A stretch of DNA of 64,000 bases from Populus alba (taxonomy: Eukaryota > Streptophyta > Magnoliopsida > Malpighiales > Salicaceae): the NCBI RefSeq assembly GCF_005239225.2, contig NC_133288.1, positions 10,484,169 through 10,548,168 on the forward strand, in the 5' to 3' direction. The translations under genes and the position numbers were made by a program. Below, piece by piece: positions 54,556-64,000 of the stretch. The stretch's first letter is position 1. The number at the start of each line of letters is the position of its first letter. The notes below the pieces were generated by a model. It worked only from the letters and a program-made list of their open reading frames with translations. It had not been told where the DNA came from and did no database searches.

Positions 54556-56060
54556 TTAATTGATTATGCGGCTTCCAATCACATGACTGACAATTTTAAA
54601 GCACTACAGGATGTTTGAAAGTATAATGGTGAGCAAAATATTCAAATAGTTGATGGTCATACTATTCTTATTACTACCATTGGCAATCTAGGGTCTGTAT
54701 TTACCAATGTTTTTGTGTCTCCTGACTTATTTGCCAATTCAATCTTTGTTGCCTAATTGGTAGAAAATGATTATTCCTTTCATTTTCACCATCGTTCTTG
54801 TCGTGTGCAAGATCAAGTATCGAGACAAGTAGTAGCAACTTCGCCTAAAATAGGACGTCTTTTTCCTCTTTAGTCTTTTCTATACCTCATTCAGTATCTT
54901 TGGGTTGTTCTTCTATTACCAGTACTAGTCATCTTTGGCATAGAAAATTAGGACATCCTAATTCTGTTATTTTGAAACATCTTGTTAAAAGTGGCAATTT
55001 GAATAATATACATGAGTTTTCCTCCTATTTGGCTTTTGATTGTACTTCTTATAAACTTGGTAAAAGCAAATCCTTATCATTTTCTATGCAAGAAAGTCGG
55101 GCTTTTGCCTGTTTTGAAATTATTCATACAGATGTTCGGGGTATGAGTCTTGTTCTTTCTCATGCGTAGTATAGATATTTTGTAACATTCATTGATGACT
55201 ATAGTCGATTCACCTTGGTCTATTTCCTTCATTCTAAAGTTGATGTGTTTTCTATTTTTCAAACCTTTGCTACTTTTGTAGAGACACAATTTTCTACCAA
55301 ATTAAGATCTTACATTCCAATTCTGGAGGAGAATACATGTCTCGTGACTTTCAATCCTTCCTACAGCAAAAGGGTATTATCTCTCAACGTTCATGTCATT
55401 ACACTTCTCAACAGAACAGAGTCGTCGAGCGTAAGAATCGACATCTTTTAGAAGTTATTTGTACTTTACTACTTGAATCTTTTGTACCTCCTCGATTTTG
55501 GGTAGAAGCTTTATCTATAGCTGTCTATTTGATTAATCGTTTGCCTTCTCAAACCTTAAATCTTGATTCTCTATATTTTCATTTGTTTGGAGTCCCTCCT
55601 AACTATAATTCTCTTCATATTTTTTGTTACATTTGCTTTGTTCACTTACCTCCCATCGAACGCCACAAGATTGTTTTCTAGGCTATAGTAATTCCCATAA
55701 AGGATTTGTATGTTATGATGCGAATAATAACAAGATTCGCATTTCACGAAATGTGGTTTTCTTTGAAAATCGGTATTTATTTCCGTCTCATGGAAAATTT
55801 GTTTCTTCTTCTACGTTGCTTCCTTCTTTTGATGATGTGTTTACTACTGTTAATCGTTTTAAGCCAAAAATTGTCCATCAACGACGTCACCCAATGCCTC
55901 TTTATACTCCTGAACCAACATCTGATCATGTTTTACAAGAGCCTCAACAGTCCACTCGGGTTTCACAACCTCTAAATAGGTATGGCTTCTCACATTCTAC
56001 TCTTCAAACCAATATTAATACTATTTTTGTGCCTAAATCTTATTTTAAGGCCTCTATTCA
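54556..56060 (+). pseudogene. copia protease-integrase region
   Basis: The protease starts near 54560 (LIDYAASNHMT; copia D-S/T-G-A is D-Y-A-A here). The integrase zinc domain is at 54930-55080 (LWHRKLGHPN, FDCTSYKLGK). The DDE core is at 55110-55470 (IIHTDVRG, FIDDYSRFTLVYFL, FLQQKGIISQRSCHYTSQQN, VVERKNRHLLE). The core end and C-terminal region are at 55470-56060 (FWVEALSIAVYLINRLPSQ, GYSNSHKGFVCYD, SRNVVFFE). Frameshifts near 55320 and stops make it inactive. Confidence 0.85.
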
Positions 56061-56069
56061 AGAGTGTTG

Positions 56070-56970
56070 ACAATAAGCTATGCAAGATGAACTTCAGGCT
56101 CTTCAAGATAATCATACTTGAGACATTATTCCTTGTCCCTCTGGGGTAAAACCTATTGGATGCAAATAGGTATACACCATTAAGATGGGTGCCAATAGAT
56201 CTCTTGACCGATATAAAGCTCGACTAGTGGCACTCGAAAACCGACAACAATATGGCCTAGATTATAAGGAAACATTTGCTCCTATGGCCAAAATGACTAC
56301 TATTTGTATTGTTATGGCTATTGCTATCTTGAAAGGATGGTCGCTTTGTTAGATGGATGTGAAGAATGCTTTTCTACATGGTGATTTGCAGGAAGAGCTT
56401 TACATGACTCCTTCTCCTGATTTGTTTTCTTCCTCTTCTACTGAGGTTTGTCACTTAAAGCGATCTTTATATGGTTTGAAGCAAGCACCGTAGGCATGGT
56501 TTGAGAAATTTCGTACTACTCTTTTGGATTTCACCTTCACGTAGAGCCAGTATGACTACTCTCTCTTCTTTCACAAGACTGATATTGGGATTGTTCTATT
56601 TCTTATGTATGTCGATGATATTGTGATAACAGGATCTGATTTACAGTTGATTGAGTAGCTTTAGCAACAACTCAAATCTTCCTTTCATATGAAAGATCTT
56701 GGTCCACTGTAGTATTTTCTTGGTCTTGAGGCCCAACATTATCCAACTGGCATACTTTTGCATCAATATAAGTATACCCAGGAGCTTCTTTCCTTAGCTG
56801 GACTTGCAGATGCTAACTCAGTTCTTACACCTATGAAGGTCAACTTGAAGCTACATCATGAGAATGGTGATCTATTGCCTGATCCCTCAATGTATCGACA
56901 GTTGGTAGGAAGTTTAAATTATTGATTATTACCTGACCTGATATCTCATTTTTTGTACAGCAGGTTAGTT
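56070..56970 (+). pseudogene. copia reverse transcriptase
   Basis: Translation in broken frames gives the copia RT series: PIGCK near 56155, YKARLV near 56215, [11 protein letters not shown] at 56355-56390, LYGLKQAP near 56470, MYVDDIVITG at 56605-56635 and YFLGLE near 56720. Multiple TAG/TGA codons interrupt it, several at Trp or Gln positions. Confidence 0.85.
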
Positions 56971-56975
56971 AGTTT

Positions 56976-57560
56976 ATGCAGGCTCCTTGCCAAACCCACT
57001 TAGTCGTTGTCCGTCGTCTTCTTCGATATCTTAAAGGGACATCTGGTCGTGGTTTGTTCTTTTCTTCAGGGACTTCTTTACAATTGGAGGCTTATAGTGA
57101 TGCTAATTGGGCTGGTTGTTCAAATACTCGTCGTTCTGTTTCAGGTTGGTGCATGTTTCTTGTCAATTCTCTTATTTATTGGAAGAGTAAAAAGCAAGCA
57201 CGTGTCTCAAAGTCATTTGCCAAGTTTGAATATAGAGCCATGTCATCTGCCTATTCTGAAATTACATGGCTTCAAGGGCTATTAGGTGAACTTCATGTTC
57301 CACAGCTTACTCCAACTCTTTATGTTGATAACACCAGTGCTATTCAAATTGTTGTCAATCCTGTTTTCCATGAGCACACCAAGCATATTGAGATGGATTG
57401 TCATTCCATTCGTGAAGCACTTGTTCGTTAAGAGATTACTCTTCCTCACATTTCCACCGAACATCAAACTGCTGATATATTTACCAAGGTTCTCTCTCGT
57501 CACCGTCATAAATTAATTATTGACAAATTGATACTTCTTGAACGATCAACATCAATTTGA
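56976..57560 (+). pseudogene. copia RNase H and C-terminus
   Basis: An open frame from 56976 to 57431 carries RLLRYLKGTSGRGLFF, YSDANWAGCSNTRRSVSGWC, IYWKSKKQ, EYRAMSSAYSEITWL and the C-terminal LYVDNTSAIQI..HTKHIEMDCH. After one stop it continues to EHQTADIFTKVL near 57490. It is the best-preserved part of this element. The purine tract ttgagggggg follows at 57557-57566. Confidence 0.9.
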
Positions 57561-57567
57561 GGGGGGA

Positions 57568-57819
57568 TGTTACCAAATTAAGCAATATTATAGATATAGC
57601 AATAATTTATATTTACATGATCTTTATGGTTGGTAGAGCAATGTTAAGGAATTATATGGTTAGTGGAGCAATGTTAGGGATTTCGAATGATTTGATAGAG
57701 AAAATGATACATGTAATTAATAATTAGACTATAAATAAGAAGAATTCTAACTATTTAAAGAAAAGCAAACCTCCATTGAGAGGCATTCAAACCGAAAACC
57801 AATTTCAATCTTTCTAACA
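57568..57819 (+). repeat. 3' LTR of the copia element
   Basis: It matches 53105-53326 but is 30 bases longer because of a short internal duplication ('ggttrgtrgagcaatgtta' at about 57628 and 57659). Confidence 0.9.
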
Positions 57820-57960
57820 CATCATTGCTTCAAAATGCAACCGTCTGCTTCTTCAATTCCTCTATAGATTCTTTCAGAGATCATAATCTTTCAATTGGAA
57901 ATCCAAAATGTTTGGTTGTCTCCTTGAAGACAAAAGTTGTACATTGAAAGCCTACAAAAG
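57820..57960 (-). pseudogene. Ty3/gypsy gag remnant, start side
   Basis: Minus-strand fragment (RESIEELKKQTVAF-like residues) that continues the gag remnant at 51900-53104 once the copia element is removed. Confidence 0.4.
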
Positions 57961-58540
57961 GTCATAAAACAAAGAGTTTCTTTTTTTCTTTTTCTTTTTT
58001 GTAATGAGAGAGGAATAAAGATTTTAAAAAAATTCCCATGTTCCAAATAAAATAAAATAAAAAATAGTAAAGATTAAAAAACAATGTATAATAGAAGTAT
58101 TACAATGACAACTATATGCGGAGAAGAAAATAGAAACCCATCCCTTAACAAAATGGAAATTTCACAAACCAACCATTTAATTCAGTTTCTTGTACAAAGT
58201 GCCTGACTGAGTCATGTAACTAATATAAACAAGCTGCTTCAAAATGAACAATGGATAGTAGGGAAATGTTGTAAAGAAAACCAAAAAAGGAGGTATACAC
58301 ATTCTAATATATTCAATATTTTGATGAGATTCAATAGCTTGTCATAAAATGCTATCCATGTGCTGCCCACCTTTAAGAGTTTTGCAGCAGTTGCACGGAA
58401 GCAATATTATTATATATGAAGTCTCCTGGTGCATACCTTTTTGTGGGTTTTTTACTTTAGATAGTAAAAGCTTAATATCGTAGGGGTGAGGTATTTGTGA
58501 GAGAAAATACCAATTATTGCTATAACTATCAATCAGTAGA
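57961..58540. other. 3' flank of the DA1-like gene
   Basis: No coding sequence is seen. The right part should be the 3' UTR of the minus-strand DA1-like gene. Confidence 0.4.
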
Positions 58541-61500
58541 TCAGACAGGAAAGGTTCCTGTCATCTGAATATGGTCAAGGGTTGTCCCGAGGCCATATTT
58601 CAGCACTGCCTTGTTACCTATCCTGAAACCTTCTCCATAAGCTGGCGATGTATCTGACTCGATCTGGTGTTTGAAAAACTCACCAAGTTTCTTCTCAAAG
58701 TCAGATCGCGGCCCATTCTTTGATGATGGTGAAGATGATGATGATGACGAAGCACCTTCACCCCCCGAACTAGAATATATCTCAGAATCTAGCCACATAT
58801 GAGCCAGGACCTGGCATATGCCTTCTTCGACCTCTGGACGTAGGTTGGGATAACCTGTCAAAGACAACATTTGCACTTCTTAGCTGACCATATGAAAGTA
58901 AATAAATAAAAACGAAGGAAATACTTGACAAGATCATGTATGTCATAGGATGGGCAAACCTTTAAGTCGAAGCCAAGCATGCATCATCTCATGAGCCAAA
59001 ATTGAACCCGTCAACAACCTGTATGTATGGAATGTAAAGGATGCATACTTGAAAATTCTCAAATATCATGAATGATGATGAATTTGATGAGTGATCAACA
59101 CAAATACATGATAGTACCTGGGAAGGCCATACAGAATGAGAATTGCAGTTACTTCACACCTAGGGCTTAGCCTATAAGGCTCTGTTCTTATGTCTATGAA
59201 AGGGTATCCTGCCCCAATCCTTGTTCTCCTCAAAACCTGCTAATTGGGGTGAAATAAATATACAATTTCAATCTATAAACAAACACCTTTAAGAAACCAA
59301 ACACTAGCTTATGTAGGACTTGTGACGAGAAATTACAGTGGTAACAGTTTGTTCTTCCGACAAGCAGAGTCCTCTGGTTTCAGGTAAGTGATGATGACCC
59401 TGACCATGAAATTGTAAAAATTGAAAATAAAACCATAAAAAAATATAACAAAACAAAAGGCTTAATTATTGATGGTCTCGATGCATCAGCCTTACATTCT
59501 TTTCTCCTTCCATAGCCTCATTCAGGGCTGGTCTCTCAACCAAAAGTAAAGGAATTTCCTGCTTGACCTTCATATTTAAACCTTCATAAAATTTTCGAAT
59601 TTCAAGGTAAAGAGGTTGGCATTCATGAGTATCCATTATTGCAGAGTCTAGACACTCTAGACATAGCTTCCTGCCATCATCAAGCGATATATATCTAGTG
59701 TCCCTAGGCTGCATGGCATGGGAAAAAATATTATTATAAAATTCAAACCATTTTTCAGAAAACCACAATTTACATTTTCTTTCTAAGCTTCTTTATCCCC
59801 CTCCCTTCACTTTGGTTTTGGACAGCAGAAAGGTTGATTCAAATTCTTTCAACTGACCTCCATTCTCTCACAACTACAGCAACGAGGAGTCCTATCACGC
59901 TCATGTGAGGGACAGTATTGTCGTAGCCAGAAAGGATGACCCCTACACTCAATGAGCCCAGCTGAATTTGTAGGAATCTGACAAAAGGGAATGGGAAGAA
60001 AGATTTTAAGGTCAACATGAATCAAGGAAATATGATGGAATAGTAGTCAATTAACTCTTTTTTTTTTTTTTTTGGCTTATTGTAGATGATATATGATTAA
60101 AATTAGAGAAAAAATCATATTGTAAATCCCATTATCCCAGAAATGTTAGAATAAAGAAATATGCTGTAGCCAGCTACTTTAGCAGACAGCAAAATGTATC
60201 ACAATGCCACATGGCAAATCCAAGGTTAAATGACACTACCCACAAGGTTGGTCAATGACACAACACGCCAAGGCATCTGTCAGCCTATGACCTTTATAAG
60301 CTAACACAAAATGCGCTCATAAATAATACGACAGGCAAATTGAGCTTTAATGGCAGCTGGAGAATACTAAACCACAAAATTACTAGGATATTACTATCAA
60401 TGTTCACTACCTGGGAAAAGAAATGCGTGCATCTAGCACATCAACCCAGATTATTGAAGTCGAGATGATTTTTGTTCCATCTCAAAATAAGCAAAACAAT
60501 ATGGCATAAATTGACCCCTTAAAATTTGTTCACTTATTCTTTATACATTACAGACCCAAATTCAACGTACCTCTATCCTTTTTTTCAACAAAAATATCTG
60601 GTATCAGGCTATTTCATCACTAGATGAGGTGCACAAAATATTAGGTGATTACTCGGTTTGAAAAAGTACGAAGCAAAAGAAAGAATATCAGAGATAATTC
60701 CAGTGACTCTCTAATCATCATTTATTTATTTTGGATATACAACTAGCACACCAATAGTTGAGCGAAAGGTTTGCTGAATTTAGCAGCATCAGCTCAATTT
60801 TGACAAAAAAAGGCACCCTTCAACAACTTTACCAACAAAAGCTGAATCTTCTTTGGCTAACAAGATGGGTGCAATGAGGGTTTATGAAGTTAGTCCGGTT
60901 AGATTGCAAACTTAATCTGGTTTTCAATGGCTTAGCTTCATTGTTCATCTACTCAACAAAGCCTTCATCCAATCGAACGTATTCAAGCACAATACTAAAC
61001 CAGCAGAAGGTATTGTTGTGTTTCTGTCATATAAAAACTTACAAATTTGTTGCACACATCACATCTTGGATGATCCTGCTTCCTATAACAAGATTCGTGA
61101 TACGGACGATTCCCAGACATTGAAAACTATTACAAGAATGAATTTGAGGGTTAGTAAACATACAACAATCTCTTGATACTCAACCAAAATAAAAGACATT
61201 AGTTAAGAGCTCATGATCACTGCCATCAATTCCAGACAAAAGTATCAATTCACTAGACTAAGATTCAGATTTAAACCTCATCATAATCAGTAATTGGCAG
61301 ATTGCAAGCATTGCAACAAAAACAATCAGGATGCCAAACACCGCCCACGTAACTCAAAAACTGCCCATGCCCAATCTCAGTGTTGCACCCAGCACAGATC
61401 CTATGAGCAATAAATTTTCAACAATCAGATTAGATTTTCCATGTGGTGTCTCTGAACTGTGATATGCAGAAACAATTTTAAAGAACAGGCAAGAGACATC

Positions 61501-62955
61501 GTATCTGAAAGATATTAACATGCAATTCCGTGTTATAAGAATATAAAGCACCCCCAATGTTTTCTTAACTAACTTCATTTTGTCTCTTTGATAGAAAGAT
61601 GCAAGCTCAAATGCCTGGCTAACATAATAGAGACAACATAATATTCTACAAGTTGATCCTGTAAACTAATGGTGTTTCATCTCATGTCACTGCACTTCGG
61701 TTAGCATGACAACAAAACAATCACTTTACTGAAAGGATCTTTTAAGAGAAGGAATAAATATTTATCCTTTTGAAATCTGATTGGAATGCATGTTACATTA
61801 TTTGAATGCAGACAAATGGCTGTTCCACAAGACCACAGTTACCTGTAACCAGATGAAAATGGATAAGGTGGAACTAGATTTCCACCATCATATCGAGCTC
61901 GAGGAGGAGACTCCAAACTTACACTTTCTTGAATAGCTTTGGCAAGTTGCTCATCTTCTTCCAATTGAGCTGTCACATTTGTAATATTCCTCGGACTGTT
62001 CAGACTCATTATGTTCCTCTGGTTGATATAAAGTTTTTTACTTGATAATTAAAGAATGAACTGGATAACAGCATGGGTGCATAACTAACACAATCTATCA
62101 TCAGTATATACATATGAAAGGATGAATATTTCTGTCTTGGCTGACCATGAATTTTATGAATGAAACCAGTCACGGTTATTTAAGATGACGAGGACTATAT
62201 TATCATTTTTATGAAACCTTTAAAGTGATTTGTTGTCTGCGATGAAATCTTTTTATTTGTGTAAACTGTAGGCGTAATTGACCAAAACACCATCATATGA
62301 ATTGTTGTGAAATTCAGTTTATATTGCCCGGTATTGAAATAAAATATGGTATGAAAAAGAACATAATTAAACTATAACCATTTTGTTTCTCTTCATTTTG
62401 GTACTTCTATCTAATATCTTGTACAAAGCTGCTTGAAACATTGGGTCAACAGTCATGTTGCACAGTCAATATAAGTTTTCAAATAAAAAATGGGAGTAAC
62501 AACCTAATCAATTCTAACAGCTTTGCAACTTACCAATTACTTTTTTTCCTTTTTGATCTTCTACGGAAAGGGAAAGTGCAATAGCACATTCGATTTCTTC
62601 ATTGTCAAAATTCGATAAATCATCCTGCCTCGAGTTGTCCATGACATACAGTTAGCTCAGGAAAAAAAATTAGAACAAACTTTTAAGAGAAAAGTGCCAG
62701 TATATAGTTTTGCAAGAAGATTACATCATCCCATCTTTTCACACAACTTTTATACAACCAACCAGCTCCAGCCAGAAAGACTAGGCTAGCATCATACCAT
62801 GGACAAGCATAAGCAAAGGAGAACAATTATAAAAGTACAAAGACTGTGATTACCACTGATCGGCGAGGCTCATCCCAATACCTATCTTCTCCATATCTCC
62901 CAGGATAGTGCCCTCTACTGCTAGAACCTTCGAGAACCTTGGTCCACCAATCCAT
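58541..62955 (-). CDS. DA1: DA1-like LIM peptidase (ubiquitin-activated), 11 coding exons
   Basis: Exons inferred on the minus strand: 62955-62854, 62624-62541, 62018-61843, 61400-61277, 61126-61043, 59977-59858, 59708-59496, 59399-59337, 59236-59118, 59018-58960 and 58854-58541. All have GT/AG ends and sum to 1,458 bases, i.e. 485 residues plus stop, in frame throughout. The domains in order are two ubiquitin-interacting motifs (about 43-57, [15 protein letters not shown]; about 82-98, [14 protein letters not shown]), a LIM zinc domain (from C123, [14 protein letters not shown]) with a LIM-like continuation ([12 protein letters not shown]), and the DA1 C-terminal peptidase with zinc motif HEMMH at 371-375. 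The end MTGTFPV is typical. DA1 cleaves growth regulators after being ubiquitinated by RING ligases such as BB/DA2 and limits organ size. The exon 2/3 junction is the least certain, because only the GTAATT donor keeps the frame. Confidence 0.88.
59978..61042 (-). other. Large intron of the DA1-like gene
   Basis: 1,065 bases between the exons ending at 61043 and starting at 59977. The flanking exons join as [17 protein letters not shown], so no exon is missing. The open frame at 60884-61123 on the plus strand is a shadow. Confidence 0.7.
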
Positions 62956-64000
62956 AGTGCAATAGGTTTTTCGGTAGCAGGCTGGTGAATTTTGGTCTTT
63001 TGAATAATTCATGAGCGCCACAAAGAATTTGGGATAAGAAAGGAAATGAAGTAAGTATTTAATACATCACTTACAACAAACTCATTCATTATTCAATATA
63101 CAATTATTACAAGTTCTTAGAACAATTGGTTGACAATGAATATATCAATCAAAGAGATGAATAAATGAATATTATTTAACAGGGTAAATAAAAGGCTTGT
63201 AATGAGCAGGCGTCTGAAATGGTAGTAGCAACTTGGAGCATACTTCACAGATGCCTTCGAATTTCAAAATTCAGAGGCAGCAATTCAACCGAGCATGGCA
63301 GGCATCAGGCTAAAGAGGAACTATAATTAAGCTCACCAAATGAATAAAAAGATATCAATTAGATTAAGGAAACGAAAAGGACGTCAATCCAATCAAGAGA
63401 AATAGGAATTCATGACAATAAATAGGCAATGCAGTATCACTCTCCATGATTACAAGTTTTAGCCAAATTCATATATGATGTAATCATTCGTCCCTCATAT
63501 CTCACCCCAACGCGCCCAGCATCAATACTATCAACAGAAAAAAGAAATTCAATTCTTCATGGATAAAGTTCTCCAACCTCATCTTGCAATCATACAGAGA
63601 TTACATGGCACAGCTGTCTAAGCTATGCTAAAACAGTAAAACATAAGTTTCAGACAGAACTTCACCTGAAACAAATTAAGAATCTGGAGAAACAATAGAA
63701 TCTGATGAATCCAGGATCAGTTACAGAAACCAATTCCCATGAATACAGAATCATCGAAAAAGGAATCACATGACACAAAAAGCCATACTTTCCATCATCT
63801 CTTCAGCAGCAACCAATCCTGCAAAAACAAAAAACACTTCAGACTTTTCACTTTGACAAAACAAAAGTAGTATTGCAATAGTGAAGATAATAACATTTCA
63901 CAGAAAGCGCGAAAATAGAAAGAGAGAGACCCAAAATAAGAAAAGTACTTGAATTGAATCCTACTCAAATCCAGGCTGAAGGGGGAGCAAAGAAAGCCAA
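62956..64000 (-). other. 5' UTR/upstream part of the DA1-like gene
   Basis: No in-frame upstream coding exon was found. A possible intron acceptor 'tttttgcag' (minus strand, around 63822-63830) suggests a spliced leader whose start may lie outside the window. The polypyrimidine-rich, less AT-biased stretch at 63780-64000 would fit a leader exon. Confidence 0.4.

Larger units (their letters stand above)
53105..57819 (+). mobile_element. Ty1/copia element with both LTRs (4.7 kb)
   Basis: A 222-base 5' LTR and 252-base 3' LTR, both TGTTACCAAATTA..TTTCTAACA, with initiator-Met PBS, polypurine tract and gag-protease-integrase-RT-RNase H in copia order between them. It lies inside the minus-strand gypsy gag remnant. 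Many stops (often TGG-to-TAG, CAG-to-TAG or CGA-to-TGA type) inactivate pol. No clean 5-bp target duplication was found at the ends (tataa versus catca). Confidence 0.9.

Noticed and set aside
60884..61123. Plus-strand open frame as a separate gene
   Set aside because: It overlaps a DA1-like exon on the opposite strand (61043-61126) and intron sequence. It shows no domain of its own.

Overview
The window is AT-rich nuclear DNA from a flowering plant. Intron-bearing genes, LysM receptor-like kinases (one of the Nod/Myc-factor NFP/NFR5 type), a CML41-type EF-hand protein, a plant PPR protein and a DA1-type LIM peptidase point to a woody or perennial eudicot. Salicaceae (poplar/willow) is my best guess from gene content and base composition, but I cannot prove it from the window.

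Positions 1-29.6 kb are a nested retrotransposon block. The outermost unit on the left is a Tat/Ogre-like Ty3/gypsy element: 5' LTR end at 1-940, PBS at 941, a tandem array at 9.7-10.6 kb and a 3' LTR at 10.65-12.31 kb. An Athila-like element (copy A, + strand, 2.68-9.69 kb) sits inside it. A rearranged Athila-like remnant (12.5-15.4 kb), a CACTA end, a decayed Ty3/gypsy element (15.7-18.5 kb) and a Ty1/copia pol remnant follow. A second large Athila-like element (copy B, - strand, 19813-28846) interrupts the RNase H region of that copia remnant, with a perfect 5-bp target duplication.

The most unusual content is what both large Athila-like copies carry between integrase and the 3' LTR, the place where Athila elements often have an env-like gene. 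The first passenger is a short basic, cysteine-rich ORF that resembles in layout the nucleic-acid-binding (silencing-suppressor) proteins of carla-type plant viruses. The second is an intronless homologue of the plant LOG cytokinin-activating enzyme. Both passengers are damaged in copy A. In copy B the cysteine-rich ORF is open and LOG has one frameshift. The two LOG copies are broken at different places, so the parent element probably carried an intact gene. Pol is also deleted differently in the two copies, so both look non-autonomous.

Positions 29.6-48.4 kb are gene territory with small repeats. They hold a CML41-like calcium sensor (30056-30622), a stray Rab5-type exon, a small non-autonomous LTR element (32.2-34.2 kb), and a cluster of three LysM receptor genes: an LYK5-like pseudokinase receptor (39179-41104, +), a truncated LYK4/LYK5-like gene that has lost its membrane span and nearly all of its kinase (42044-42938, +), and an NFP/NFR5-like receptor (45059-43194, -). 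A PPR gene follows (48391-46400, -). The cluster would act at the plasma membrane in perception of chitin and lipo-chitooligosaccharide, with LYK5- and NFP-type pseudokinases relying on active LysM kinase partners encoded elsewhere.

Positions 48.4-58 kb are again repeats: a decayed minus-strand Ty3/gypsy element, a copia gag/protease fragment, and a nearly full-length Ty1/copia element with both LTRs (53105-57819). From 58541 to the right edge lies a DA1-like ubiquitin-activated peptidase gene on the minus strand, with eleven coding exons that join in frame to 485 residues. Its 5' UTR probably extends out of the window.
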